The notes: generated by a model not told the origin, from the sequence alone. Counted from the stretch's first letter, positions 10,895 through 19,509 are shown. The stretch: 64,000 nt of DNA from Paraburkholderia dinghuensis (GCF_003837865.1 NZ_RQIS01000004.1:248001-312000), one strand, 5' to 3'. Made by a program: numbers and translations.

Positions 10895-11854
10895 ATGGCA
10901 CTCGACCCGCAATACCCTCGCGATCTGGTCGGTTATGGCCGGCATCCGGTGCAGGCCAACTGGCCGGGCCAGGCCCGCGTCGCGGTGCAGTTCGTGCTCA
11001 ACTACGAAGAGGGCGGCGAGAACTGCGTGCTGCACGGCGATCGCGCGTCCGAGCAGTTTCTGTCCGAGATCATCGGCGCCACCGCGTATCCGGCACGCCA
11101 CATGAGCATGGAGTCCATCTACGAATACGGCTCGCGCGTCGGCGTCTGGCGCATCCTGCGCGAGTTCGAGAAGCGCGGTCTGCCGCTTACGGTGTTCGGC
11201 GTCGGCATGGCGATCGAACGCAATCCGGAGATCGCGCGTGCATTCGTCGAACTCGGCCATGAAATCGCGTGCCACGGCTATCGCTGGATTCACTACCAGG
11301 ACGCGACGCCCGAAATGGAGGCCGAGCACATGTCGCTCGGAATGGAGGCGATCGAGCGCGTGACGGGTGTGCGGCCTCTCGGCTGGTACACGGGCCGCGA
11401 CAGTCCGAACACGCACCGTCTCGTAGCCGAATACGGCGGCTTTCTCTACGACTCCGACTACTACGGCGACGACCTGCCGTTCTGGATGGACGTGGAAGTG
11501 ACGGGCGGCAAGAGGACACCGCAGTTGATCGTGCCGTACACGCTGGACACGAACGACATGCGCTTCGCGACGCAGCAGGGTTTCAACACAGCGGATCACT
11601 TTTTCACGTATCTGCGTGACGCGTTCGACGTACTGTACGAAGAGGGTGACGAAGCGCCGAAGATGCTGTCGGTTGGCATGCATTGCCGGCTGCTCGGCCG
11701 CCCGGGGCGATTCCGGGCGCTACAGCGCTTTCTCGATTACATCGAAAAACGCGATCGCGTCTGGGTGACTCGCCGCGTCGACATTGCACGCCACTGGAGC
11801 GAGCATCATCCGTGGCAATCGAAGCAGAACGATCACCGCGGGGCCGCCGCATGA
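10895..11854 (+). CDS. puuE: Allantoinase, polysaccharide-deacetylase type
   Basis: This cytosolic enzyme opens allantoin to allantoate. It belongs to the metal-independent PuuE class of the carbohydrate esterase 4-like fold, not the amidohydrolase AllB class. The start MALDPQYPRDLVGYG matches PuuE N-termini. NYEEGGE, the HGYRWIHY segment and DSPNTHRLVAEYGGFLYDSD are characteristic. The product is 319 residues. An alternative ATG at 10880 adds five residues. It is first in a four-gene purine operon and overlaps uraD by four bases. Confidence 0.93.
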   Translation: MALDPQYPRDLVGYGRHPVQANWPGQARVAVQFVLNYEEGGENCVLHGDRASEQFLSEIIGATAYPARHMSMESIYEYGSRVGVWRILREFEKRGLPLTVFGVGMAIERNPEIARAFVELGHEIACHGYRWIHYQDATPEMEAEHMSLGMEAIERVTGVRPLGWYTGRDSPNTHRLVAEYGGFLYDSDYYGDDLPFWMDVEVTGGKRTPQLIVPYTLDTNDMRFATQQGFNTADHFFTYLRDAFDVLYEEGDEAPKMLSVGMHCRLLGRPGRFRALQRFLDYIEKRDRVWVTRRVDIARHWSEHHPWQSKQNDHRGAAA

Positions 11855-12372
11855 CGGGCTTGCACTGTACGCTCGAGCGGTTGAACTGTGCCTCTCGTGA
11901 GGACTTCGTAGCGGCGCTTGCGGGCGTCTTCGAGCACTCGCCCTGGGTAGCCGAGGCGGCCGCGGACCAGCGCCCGTTCGCGAGCATCGAGGCGCTGCAC
12001 CGGGCGATGTCGCTCGCCGTTCAGACCGCTGGCGAGACGAAGCAACTCGCGCTCATCAACGCCCACCCGGAACTTGCGGGCAAGGCGGCGGTGCGCGGAG
12101 AACTGACCGTCGAATCGACCCGCGAGCAGAGCGGCGCCGGTCTGAACCATTGCACGCAGGAACAGTTCGACAGGCTGCAGGCCCTCAACCGCGCGTATCG
12201 CGAGAAGTTCGGTTTTCCGTTCATCCTGGCGGTGCGCGGCTACGACCGTGAAGGCATCATCGAAAACTTCGAATCGCGTGTGAACAACAGTCGTGCCGAT
12301 GAGATACGCACTAGCCTCAACGAGATCTATCGCATTGTGCGATTCAGGCTCGTCGAACTGATCGACGCGTAA
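11851..12372 (+). CDS. uraD: 2-oxo-4-hydroxy-4-carboxy-5-ureidoimidazoline (OHCU) decarboxylase
   Basis: UraD decarboxylates OHCU to S-allantoin, the third step after urate oxidation. The 173-residue product contains the catalytic histidine motif NAHPELAGK and the substrate-binding loop KFGFPFILAVRG, both diagnostic. The start at 11851 overlaps the puuE stop (ATGA) and gives the usual family length. Its partner HIU hydrolase gene is 12.6 kb away at 24974 on the other strand, beyond the adhesin/exporter block. Confidence 0.95.
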   Translation: MTGLHCTLERLNCASREDFVAALAGVFEHSPWVAEAAADQRPFASIEALHRAMSLAVQTAGETKQLALINAHPELAGKAAVRGELTVESTREQSGAGLNHCTQEQFDRLQALNRAYREKFGFPFILAVRGYDREGIIENFESRVNNSRADEIRTSLNEIYRIVRFRLVELIDA

Positions 12373-12455
12373 GACGGTGCGCGTTGACCGTCGTCGCGGT
12401 GGACGCGATGTTTCCGGATCGCTGAACAGACACGAACGAAGGAAGGAAGACTGAG

Positions 12456-13466
12456 ATGGCACTCCCGACACTCGACCCAAACGCTCCTGATTTCACGCGT
12501 CGCTACGTGAACCTGGCCGATCCGCGTCTGGGCGCACAGGCACTCGCTGCCAGCGACGACTTCTTCGCGCCGAAAGAGCGCATGCTCAATCCGGAGCCGG
12601 CAGTCTTCATCCCGGGCAAGTACGACGACAACGGCAAGTGGATGGACGGCTGGGAAACGCGGCGCAAGCGCACGACGGGCTACGACTGGTGCGTCGTCAA
12701 GCTTGCGCGCGCGGGCGTGATCAGAGGACTCGACATCGATACGAGCTACTTCACGGGCAACTATCCGCCGGCGGCGTCGGTGGAGGGCGCATGCGTGCCG
12801 GAGGGCGATCCGTCGGCAGCGACGCAGTGGGTCGAGATCGTGCCGTCCACTTCGCTCAACGGCAATAGCCACCACTATGTCGATGTCGCGAACGAGACGG
12901 CATACACGCACCTGCGCGTGAACATTTATCCGGATGGCGGCATCGCACGTCTGCGTGTCTATGGCCAACCGCACGTGGACTGGAGCGGCGCGAGCCGCAC
13001 GGAGCTATTCAACCTCGCGGCGACGGAGAACGGTGCATATGTCGTCGCGGCGAACAACCAGCACTACGGTGTCGCGTCGAACATCCTGATGCCGGGCCGC
13101 GGAGAGAACATGGGCGACGGATGGGAAACGCGCCGCCGTCGCGAGCCGGGCAACGACTGGGCGATCATCGCGCTCGCGCAGCCGGGTGTCATCAGGAAGA
13201 TCGAGGTCGATACGGCGCACTTCAAGGGAAACTATCCGGACCGCTGTTCGATCCAGGCCGCGCGGGTGACCGGCGGCACGGACAGCTCGCTTGTCACCCA
13301 GGCGATGTTCTGGCCGATGCTGCTCGGCGAGCAGAAGCTTCAGATGGACAAGCAACATGTGTTCGAAAGCGAGCTGGCCGCGCCCGGCCCGGTCACGCAT
13401 GTACGACTGAACATCATTCCGGACGGCGGCGTGTCGCGTCTGCGTTTGTGGGGCACGCTCGCATAG
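12456..13466 (+). CDS. alc: Allantoicase
   Basis: This 336-residue protein hydrolyses allantoate to ureidoglycolate and urea. It shows the two tandem allantoicase (discoidin-like jelly-roll) domains: [17 protein letters not shown] in the first and [16 protein letters not shown] in the second, each followed by a DT-x-x-F-x-GN-YP strand and a [18 protein letters not shown] strand. A strong AAGGAAGGAAG ribosome binding site lies just upstream of the ATG. It is third in the puuE operon, 83 bases after uraD. Confidence 0.96.
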   Translation: MALPTLDPNAPDFTRRYVNLADPRLGAQALAASDDFFAPKERMLNPEPAVFIPGKYDDNGKWMDGWETRRKRTTGYDWCVVKLARAGVIRGLDIDTSYFTGNYPPAASVEGACVPEGDPSAATQWVEIVPSTSLNGNSHHYVDVANETAYTHLRVNIYPDGGIARLRVYGQPHVDWSGASRTELFNLAATENGAYVVAANNQHYGVASNILMPGRGENMGDGWETRRRREPGNDWAIIALAQPGVIRKIEVDTAHFKGNYPDRCSIQAARVTGGTDSSLVTQAMFWPMLLGEQKLQMDKQHVFESELAAPGPVTHVRLNIIPDGGVSRLRLWGTLA

Positions 13467-13485
13467 GCGGGCCGCGAGCGAGATC

Positions 13486-14022
13486 ATGAGTGATCCGAAG
13501 CAATCCACCAGCGCGACGCTCGCCATCGAACGGCTGACGAGCGAAGCGTTCGCGTCATTCGGCGACGTGATCGAGCTCGAAGGCGCGACGCAGTTCCCCA
13601 TCAACCTCGCAACGACGATCCGCTTTCACGATCTCGCGAATGTGGATGTGGCGGACGAAGGCGGTCGTCCGCTGGTCAATCTCTTTCGGGGCCAGCCACG
13701 CGTGCTGCCGTTCGAGGTGAAAATGCTGGAGCGTCATCCGCTCGGCAGCCAGGCGTTCGTGCCGCTCAGCGATCGACCTTATCTGATCGTCGTCGCGCCG
13801 GCGGGCGACCTCGACGTCACGAAGATTCGAGCGTTCGTCACGCGGGGCTGGCAGGGTGTGAACTATGCGAAGGGCGTGTGGCACCATCCGCTGATTGCGC
13901 TCGACGAGGTCAGCGATTTCGTCGTCGTCGATCGTGGCGGGGCAGGACTCAACCTCAACGAGCAGGATTTGCCCCAGCCGCTATGGCTGACCGAGGAGGC
14001 GATGCGCGTCGCGCAGCGTTGA
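13486..14022 (+). CDS. allA: Ureidoglycolate lyase
   Basis: AllA splits ureidoglycolate into glyoxylate and urea, finishing allantoin breakdown. The 178-residue cupin-type product contains FGDVIELEG near the N-terminus, the strand and loop [23 protein letters not shown], and [10 protein letters not shown], all typical of AllA. It lies 20 bases after alc and is the last gene of the operon. A bidirectional-looking hairpin at 14046 follows. Confidence 0.94.
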   Translation: MSDPKQSTSATLAIERLTSEAFASFGDVIELEGATQFPINLATTIRFHDLANVDVADEGGRPLVNLFRGQPRVLPFEVKMLERHPLGSQAFVPLSDRPYLIVVAPAGDLDVTKIRAFVTRGWQGVNYAKGVWHHPLIALDEVSDFVVVDRGGAGLNLNEQDLPQPLWLTEEAMRVAQR

Positions 14023-14045
14023 CGTTTAGCGCGCCGCACGGGTAA

Positions 14046-14074
14046 CAAAAAAGCCACGGCACGAGCCGTGGCTT
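14046..14074 (-). terminator. Terminator between allA and the adhesin gene
   Basis: AGCCACGGC (14052-14060), loop ACGA and GCCGTGGCT (14065-14073) form a 9-bp stem. Read on the minus strand a run of T follows, making a good terminator for the adhesin gene. Read on the plus strand only a weak T-rich stretch follows allA. Confidence 0.8.
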
Positions 14075-14161
14075 CTGCTTTCTGCGCGCCCAAGTTGAAG
14101 ACACTGCGCACGCCGTTCGCGAACGAGGGGCGCCGTTGGCCAGCGCCCCGCAACGAGCGGG

Positions 14162-16630
14162 TTAGAACTCGTAGCCGATCTGTGCGCGCACGCCGGCGTC
14201 GCCATTGTTCGTGACGGCGACTGCACCGTTCATGAGCCAATGCGCGTTCGCCGAGCGATACGTCACACCCACCGCGCCGGCGCTGCCGCCCTTGTAGTAG
14301 CCGCCACCCGCTGCGACGACCGTCCGGCCCGGCGCCGAAGGCGTGAGGTTCGGCATCGCCATCGCCGCTGCGACGCCCGCATACGCGTTCTTCTCGACGG
14401 TGTTGATCGAGTTGCGCAGCCCCGAGATCTGCTGGTTGACCGCAGTGTTCTGCTGCGCAAGCGCGCTGTTCATCTGGTCCACGTTCACGGCGTCGGTGCC
14501 CGACGTACCGGCCTTCACGTTGACGATCTGGCGCTCCGCACCTTCCTGGCCGACCGAGACCGCATCTTCGCGATTCGCGATCGAGTTCGCGCCGATGGCC
14601 ACCGAGTTCTTCGCAGAGGCGTTTGCCTTGTCGCCGATCGCGGTCGAGTTGTCGCCGGTCGCCGCCGCGCCGCCGCCAATCGCGATCGACTGCGCACCGG
14701 CTGCGGTCGCCGCACCGCTCGTGGTGCTGGTCGAGAGCGCCGTCGATCCGTTGTTGCTGACGTTCTGGATCGCCTGATCGAGGTTCGCGACTTGCTGATT
14801 CGTCGCAAAGAGCTGCTGGCCGGTCACGGCATCGGTGCTGCCGACGGCGAGCGTGGCGTCCTGCAGGCCCGTGATCTTGACGTTGCCGCCGCTCGTGCTG
14901 CTGAGCGTGATCGTATCGTGTGCCGACGAGTCGTACTGCACCGCATCCGCGCCGGTCGAGGCGGCGAGTTGTGACGCCCCTGAACTGGTGTCCGCCGCCG
15001 CGAGAATGCGCGCTGAATTTGCCGTCGCGCCGCCGCCCTGAAAGTAACTGTTGATCATGTCTTGCACCTGACCGACATTGGCCGCATCGGTGTCCTGAAT
15101 GCCGTTCGCCACATTGCTGATAATCGTGCCTGCGGGCAGGAAATCAGCGTTACGGTCTCCATTACGGTGATACTGGCTAAAGCCGTCGCCGGTGGCGAGC
15201 GTGATCGAGGGGCTGCCCGCGGCGATCGAGCCCGCATCGTAGGTAACGGCCTTGTTCAGTACGCCGCCCACGTTGTCGAACTGGAAGCCCGCCGACTGCA
15301 TCTGCGCGACGTTCACCGCGTCGCCCGCACCCGTGCCGGCCGCGAGGCCGGTGAGCTGGCGCACACCGGCCGTGCCGGTCAGGTCGACGATCGTCCCGTC
15401 GGTGTCCTTGCCGACCGTGATGTCGCGGGTCGCCTGATTTTGCTGGACGATGCCGATCTTGCCGTTCACGATGTTTTCGGTGAGGTTGTTGATGTACGTC
15501 GTGTTGTCGGCGACACCCTGACTGACCTCGTAGAGCTGGGAACCGTTGACCGCGTCGGTGCTCGAAGACGAGAGATCGCCAGCGGCGACGTTGCGAAGCG
15601 CGACCGGAACCTTTGCGTTCGTGCCGCCGAGCGTGAGCGTGTCGTGCGCGGGGGTGTCGTACATGACGGCGTCGGCGACCTGACCTTGCAAGGACGCAAC
15701 GTTGACGTTGGTCGCATAAAGCTGCGAGCCGTTGACCGCGTCGGTGCTGGCAGGCGAGAGATCGCCAGCGGCGACGTTGCGAAGCGCGACCGGCACCTTC
15801 GCGTTCGTGCCGCCGAGCGTGAGCGTGTCGTGCGCGGGGGTGTCGTACATCACGGCGTCGGCGACCTGATCTTGCAGGTTCGCAACGTTGACGTTGGTCG
15901 CATAGAGCTGCGAACCGTTGACGGCGTCAGTGCTCGCAGGCGCGAGATCGCCGGCGGCGACGTTGCGAAGCGCGACCGGCACCTTCGCGTTCGTGCCGCC
16001 GAGCGTGAGCGTGTCGTGCGCGGGCGTGTCGTACATGACGGCGTCAGCGACGTAGTCCTGCAGGTTCGTGATGTTCTGGTTCGTCGCGTAGAGCTGCGAG
16101 CCATTGACCGCTTCGGTGCTGTTAGCCGCCACGAGGCCCGGTGCCATCTGGACGATCTTCTGGTTGCTCATCGTGACGATGCTGTCGAAGGTCGTCGGGC
16201 CGTAGACCATGATGCTCGCGCCCTTGATGTTGAGCGTGCCGTTCTGATAGCCCGCGACCTGGACCGTCGACGCGCCGAAGCCGTAGCCGCCCTTCGTATC
16301 GGCTGCATTGTTCAGCGTGAAGGCGAGGCCGTCGGTCGTGCCTTTTCCGTCCGTCGAGCAGTCGATCGACTGGCTGCCGCCCGACGAGCCCCACGAGTAG
16401 CCTTTGGCGCCCGAGCACAGTTCGAGGCCACCCTGGCCCACGGTGCCCGGTGTGGGCGCGGTGGTGGTCGTGGTGGCAAAGGCCGACGTGCCGCTCGCGG
16501 CGAGCCCAACCGCGCTCGTGACGAGGACGGCGAGCCGGCGCATGGACTTGCCGCGCGCCGCGGCGGTTTCGGGTGCGGCGACCCAGGTTTGGTCTGCTTC
16601 GTTCCAGATCGAGCGATACGTTTTGTTCAT
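14162..16630 (-). CDS. Trimeric autotransporter adhesin (YadA/Hia type) with extended signal peptide
   Basis: The product is an 822-residue surface adhesin. The start at 16630 gives MNKTYRSIWNEADQTWVAA, an extended signal peptide region (ESPR), followed by a basic/hydrophobic signal segment ending near SGTSAFA. The passenger carries three nearly identical 62-residue units (each with DTLTLGGTNAKVPVALR and STDAVNGSQLYATN) at about residues 194-365. Then come further collagen-like/neck motifs and a YadA head stretch (AAGAQSIAIGGGA, GDNSTAIGD, KNSVAIG). The C-terminal YadA anchor of about 75 residues ends in RAQIGYEF, with the terminal aromatic residue needed for outer-membrane insertion. The upstream leader is long and highly structured (16634-16762). 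The gene is divergent from the peptide export locus. Confidence 0.95.
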   Translation of the reverse strand: MNKTYRSIWNEADQTWVAAPETAAARGKSMRRLAVLVTSAVGLAASGTSAFATTTTTAPTPGTVGQGGLELCSGAKGYSWGSSGGSQSIDCSTDGKGTTDGLAFTLNNAADTKGGYGFGASTVQVAGYQNGTLNIKGASIMVYGPTTFDSIVTMSNQKIVQMAPGLVAANSTEAVNGSQLYATNQNITNLQDYVADAVMYDTPAHDTLTLGGTNAKVPVALRNVAAGDLAPASTDAVNGSQLYATNVNVANLQDQVADAVMYDTPAHDTLTLGGTNAKVPVALRNVAAGDLSPASTDAVNGSQLYATNVNVASLQGQVADAVMYDTPAHDTLTLGGTNAKVPVALRNVAAGDLSSSSTDAVNGSQLYEVSQGVADNTTYINNLTENIVNGKIGIVQQNQATRDITVGKDTDGTIVDLTGTAGVRQLTGLAAGTGAGDAVNVAQMQSAGFQFDNVGGVLNKAVTYDAGSIAAGSPSITLATGDGFSQYHRNGDRNADFLPAGTIISNVANGIQDTDAANVGQVQDMINSYFQGGGATANSARILAAADTSSGASQLAASTGADAVQYDSSAHDTITLSSTSGGNVKITGLQDATLAVGSTDAVTGQQLFATNQQVANLDQAIQNVSNNGSTALSTSTTSGAATAAGAQSIAIGGGAAATGDNSTAIGDKANASAKNSVAIGANSIANREDAVSVGQEGAERQIVNVKAGTSGTDAVNVDQMNSALAQQNTAVNQQISGLRNSINTVEKNAYAGVAAAMAMPNLTPSAPGRTVVAAGGGYYKGGSAGAVGVTYRSANAHWLMNGAVAVTNNGDAGVRAQIGYEF
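15494..16051 (-). repeat. Three tandem 186-bp repeats inside the adhesin gene
   Basis: Units start (minus strand) at 16051, 15865 and 15679. Each encodes about 62 residues beginning VADAVMYDTPAHDT. Units 1 and 2 are nearly identical in DNA over their full length. Unit 3 matches until about the QLY codons near 15530 and then diverges. Such repeats can expand or contract by recombination. Confidence 0.9.
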
Positions 16631-16633
16631 TGA

Positions 16634-16762
16634 GAAACACCCCATAGATGGCGAATGACGGTCGTTGTGCGTGCGCTTCAGCGCGGGATCCGGTGCTCCG
16701 TCATTACGTGCAGCCGGGCCGGAGCCGAAGGAGCGCAGCGTGACTGTATGGGGGGGTGTTTC
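16634..16762 (-). promoter_or_regulatory. Structured 5' leader of the adhesin mRNA that can mask the ribosome binding site
   Basis: Nested complementary segments are visible. GAAACACCCCATA (16634-16646) pairs with TATGGGGGGGTGTTTC (16747-16762) with three unpaired G/C. AATGACGG (16654-16661) pairs exactly with CCGTCATT (16698-16705). A small GCGC-TTCA-GCGC hairpin (16673-16684) lies inside. On the adhesin mRNA the 3' strand of the outer stem includes GGGGTG, the likely ribosome binding sequence just before the start at 16630, so folding would block translation. The function is inferred from pairing only. Confidence 0.5.
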
Positions 16763-17070
16763 CTGGTGAAATACGAATAGTCCTAAATATCCAGAATCGA
16801 TACAGGATTTAATGTATTTCAAAGGATTCTGTTGTTTGCCTTTTACGAGCGGGTAGGGAGATCGTTGCTTCGCTTGTGAAGCCAGCGATCGCTGCACGTC
16901 CACTATGATCGTGAGGATCCTGAAATTCGAAAGTTCGTGGATTTTTGTGAATACTCGTTGAAAAATGTTAAGTCGCATTGAGTCATGCTGTTTAGCTAAT
17001 TAACATGCACACGCCGTCACTGAGTGAAACGTGATGGCTAACTCAATCCGATAATTTTAAGGATCTCGAA
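16763..17070. other. AT-rich divergent promoter region between adhesin and peptide genes
   Basis: No gene is seen. The stretch is clearly more AT-rich than the surroundings and should contain promoters for the leftward adhesin and the rightward peptide gene. GATAAT at 17050-17055 resembles a -10 box but lies too close to the ribosome binding site AAGGA (17059-17063) for a normal leader. TAATTA near 16997 is another candidate. Confidence 0.5.
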
Positions 17071-17172
17071 ATGCAGAAGATCGAACGCAACCAACTCGCT
17101 AATCTCAAAGTCGCCGGTGGCTGCTGCGGTACCGACAAGGCCTCTACCGATCAAACTCCGGTTCCGCGTTAA
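17071..17172 (+). CDS. Double-glycine leader peptide, candidate microcin/RiPP precursor (33 residues)
   Basis: The ATG at 17071 has an AAGGA ribosome binding site (17059-17063) at ideal spacing and opens a 33-codon gene. The N-terminal half, MQKIERNQLANLKVAGG, is an amphipathic leader ending in Gly-Gly with Val at -4, like substrates of C39-peptidase ABC exporters. It lacks the usual hydrophobic residue at -7. Predicted cleavage leaves a 16-residue core CCGTDKASTDQTPVPR, which is polar, net neutral, begins with two cysteines and carries proline near its end. A terminator follows directly, and the matching exporter genes (18304-23493) are downstream. The polar core does not look like a membrane-permeabilising microcin, so a modified peptide or signal peptide is equally possible. 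Confidence 0.75.
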   Translation: MQKIERNQLANLKVAGGCCGTDKASTDQTPVPR

Positions 17173-17206
17173 TCACTCAGCCAGGTTGGCCTCTGGGTGA
17201 GAGAGT

Positions 17207-17231
17207 GGGGGCGTTATCGCCCCCTTTTTTT
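17207..17231 (+). terminator. Rho-independent terminator/attenuator after the peptide gene
   Basis: GGGGGCG (17207-17213), loop TTAT and CGCCCCC (17218-17224) are followed by seven T. An imperfect stem TCACTCAG/CTGGGTGA (17173-17180 with 17193-17200) precedes it. Most transcripts should end here, giving abundant precursor mRNA with only read-through into the export genes. Confidence 0.9.
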
Positions 17232-17274
17232 GCTTCTGGTTTCAGTGCTTGCCGACCGGCATCAAGTTCTTCAC

Positions 17275-18234
17275 ATGTCGCTTTCGCTTACGGCTGTCCT
17301 GCAGTCGCTTCACCGCCTCGTCCACCGTTTTGCCACCGCACGTTCGGCCTTGTGGCGCGCGGTGCTCTCGCGTTTGTCGTTCAGGGCCGTGGAGCGCGGC
17401 GCGCTGGTGAGCTGGCTCGTTCGTGGGGCTTACAGCGGGCGGGTCCGCGCGGTGGGTGTCGCGCGGTACGAAGCGGGACGTGCGGACGTGGCCCTGACGC
17501 GTCGCGACGCATTGCGTACGATGAGCGCCAACATACGCGAGGCCTGGATTGATCAGCGGTTCTACGCAGCGCACGAGCGCGGGCGTGACCCTTGCCCCGA
17601 ACTGCGCGTGTTCGCCGCGCAGATTGTGGCGCGCATCCGCGAGATGCGGGCCCGCGAGCCGAAACGGCCCATCATCCTTTCGCCGTTTCACTATCTTTCG
17701 CAGTACGCGAACGTCTGTATCGTCGAGCATGTGCGCAGGGGGCTCGGGATCGATTCGATCTCGCTCGTATCCGGCGTGCCGCGCGATGTGTACGGCGACG
17801 ACGCGGCCATGATCCCGTCCATACGCGTGCTCCACACCTACGCCGAAAGTCCCGAAGAGCGCAACTCGCTGGGTTTGCGTGTCGTGCGTGCATTGAGGCG
17901 GGAGGGGGTGGCCGTGCTGTTCGCGGACGTGCCGCCATTTACGCTCGCGAAATTTCCGATGGAGACCGTGGACGTACTGCTGCAGGGACGTCACGCGCGC
18001 GTGCATGCGGGCGTCTTCCGGCTTGGAGCGCCGCTTGATGCGTACTTGTTGTCGTTCTATCTGCGTTTCGAACGCGGACGTTTCGGCATGCGAATTTTTG
18101 AGCCGATCGCGCTAGCCGAAGTCGACGCGCCGCAGCGTCTAGCCGACGACATCGACATCGCCTGCAAAGAAAATTATCCGCACTGGCTGTACGCCGGCCA
18201 TCCGTGCGTCTATCACTTTGCGCCGACCCGCTGA
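17275..18234 (+). CDS. Distant LpxL/HtrB-like (LABLAT) acyltransferase in the peptide export locus
   Basis: The ATG at 17275 (319 residues) is chosen because the longer frame from 17197 would start inside the terminator. The middle segment PIILSPFHYLSQYANV (about residues 130-145) and the segment from GVAVLFADVPPF to RLGAPLDAYLLSFYLRF (about 210-260) resemble, in order and spacing, the catalytic His region and the substrate-binding half of lipid A late acyltransferases. The canonical H-x4-D/E motif is not clean (H is followed by YLSQY). I see no clear N-terminal membrane helix. It lies between the peptide gene and its exporter, so it may act on the exported peptide, but a role in the cell envelope cannot be excluded. 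Confidence 0.55.
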   Translation: MSLSLTAVLQSLHRLVHRFATARSALWRAVLSRLSFRAVERGALVSWLVRGAYSGRVRAVGVARYEAGRADVALTRRDALRTMSANIREAWIDQRFYAAHERGRDPCPELRVFAAQIVARIREMRAREPKRPIILSPFHYLSQYANVCIVEHVRRGLGIDSISLVSGVPRDVYGDDAAMIPSIRVLHTYAESPEERNSLGLRVVRALRREGVAVLFADVPPFTLAKFPMETVDVLLQGRHARVHAGVFRLGAPLDAYLLSFYLRFERGRFGMRIFEPIALAEVDAPQRLADDIDIACKENYPHWLYAGHPCVYHFAPTR

Positions 18235-18303
18235 TTTCAGGGCAGGGCGAGCGCACCACACACGTTATGTCGGCACGACCGGCAACGGGGACCGCATCAC
18301 ACC

Positions 18304-19509
18304 ATGGAGCCGCAATATCTTCCCGAGTTCCGGGATTTCCGAGGGCGCTGGATTGCCTACGGTGCTTCGGCATTCGTGCTGGCAGGCATCGTTTTCGCAT
18401 TCTTTCATCAGGTCGAGCTGAAGCAGGACGTGCGCTGCGAGATCGTCTCGCCTTCTGAAATCAAGGTTCAGGGCGAGAGTGGGTTGATCTCCGCAATCTA
18501 CGTGCAGCCACCCGCGCACGTCGAAGCCGGTCAGCCGCTCTTCAGACTCGAGCGCGACATGACGCTTGCGAGCGATGGCGTTCGGCGCGGTGCCTTTAAC
18601 GCACAAGTGCGCGACGAACAGCGCCGTGCCGTCGATGCGCTTTATACGCAGCGGCGCGTCGATCTCGAATCGCAGGTTGCCACCGCGCGCGCGGATGAAG
18701 CGAGCCGCCGCGCCGAACTCGCCGGAATCGACGAGCAGGGCGAGCAGAATCGACAGCTCGCCGACGAGACGCAGAAAAAACTCAATCGCCTCGAATCGGT
18801 GTCGGACTTCGTCGTCGCCGACCGCGTCGAGCAGGCGCGCGCGGAACTGCACCAGAGCCGCATCGCGCTCGCGCAGTCCGCAGGGCGGCGGCAGCAGACG
18901 CTGGCCGCAATCACCAATCTTCAGAACACGCAAACCGCGCTTGCCGCGCAGTTGAAGGAACTCGACGCAAGCCGCGCGCGCGATCTGCAGGACGCCGATG
19001 CGCGTTTCGAGCAGACCCGGCGTGACGCCACGGTATCGGCGCCGAAGGCGGGCACCGTGACGTTCTCGCGGCTCGTGCAGGGCAGCAAGCTGCAACCGGA
19101 CGACATTGCGATGGTGCTGGTGACCGATACGTCGCTGCCATTGCGTGCCGAGTTGCGCATTTCATCGCGGCGGCGCGGTTTCGTGCACGAAGGGCAGACG
19201 GTGCGGCTCAAATTCGACGCTTTTCCTTACGCGAAATTCGGCACTTACGAGGCGCGCATCGATTCAATTTCGCGCACCACCGTTAGCGCCGCGCAGCCCA
19301 CGGCAGTCGACATTGGCGAGGACGGTATGCCGCAAGCGCCCGGTGACGACTACATCGCGTGGGTCACTTTACGCGGGCATACGTTCAATTACGGCAAGCA
19401 ACGTTTCGACATCCTGCCGGGTATGCAGGCGAGCGCGAGCATCGTGATCGAGCGGCGCACCATCGCCGAGTGGGTGCTCGAACCGTTGTTCAAGATCGTG
19501 CGAGGCTGA
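18304..19509 (+). CDS. HlyD/CvaA-type periplasmic adaptor of a peptide exporter
   Basis: This 401-residue membrane fusion protein has one N-terminal helix (about residues 16-36), then a biotinyl-lipoyl-like half (VQGESGLISAIYVQPPAHVEAGQPLFRLE), a long coiled-coil hairpin rich in Gln, Ala and Arg (about 95-245), the second lipoyl half (VSAPKAGTVTF) and a beta-barrel domain. The stretch GQTVRLKFDAFPYAKFGTYEARI is a hallmark of CvaA-like adaptors. It should bridge the C39 ABC transporter and the TolC-like channel. GGGGA at about 18288 serves as ribosome binding site. The exporter gene begins two bases after its stop. Confidence 0.93.
   Translation: MEPQYLPEFRDFRGRWIAYGASAFVLAGIVFAFFHQVELKQDVRCEIVSPSEIKVQGESGLISAIYVQPPAHVEAGQPLFRLERDMTLASDGVRRGAFNAQVRDEQRRAVDALYTQRRVDLESQVATARADEASRRAELAGIDEQGEQNRQLADETQKKLNRLESVSDFVVADRVEQARAELHQSRIALAQSAGRRQQTLAAITNLQNTQTALAAQLKELDASRARDLQDADARFEQTRRDATVSAPKAGTVTFSRLVQGSKLQPDDIAMVLVTDTSLPLRAELRISSRRRGFVHEGQTVRLKFDAFPYAKFGTYEARIDSISRTTVSAAQPTAVDIGEDGMPQAPGDDYIAWVTLRGHTFNYGKQRFDILPGMQASASIVIERRTIAEWVLEPLFKIVRG

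Noticed and set aside
15062..16633. Plus-strand frame opposite the adhesin with internal repeats
   Set aside because: The repeats are simply the complement of the 186-bp adhesin repeats. There is no independent evidence of coding.
16631..16978. Upstream extension of the adhesin frame to 16978
   Set aside because: The extended signal peptide MNKTYRSIW must be at the N-terminus, so the start is 16630. The upstream part is leader RNA with strong pairing.
17197..17274. Earlier start of the acyltransferase-like gene
   Set aside because: It would begin inside the terminator stem at 17207-17231. The ATG at 17275 is the more reasonable start.
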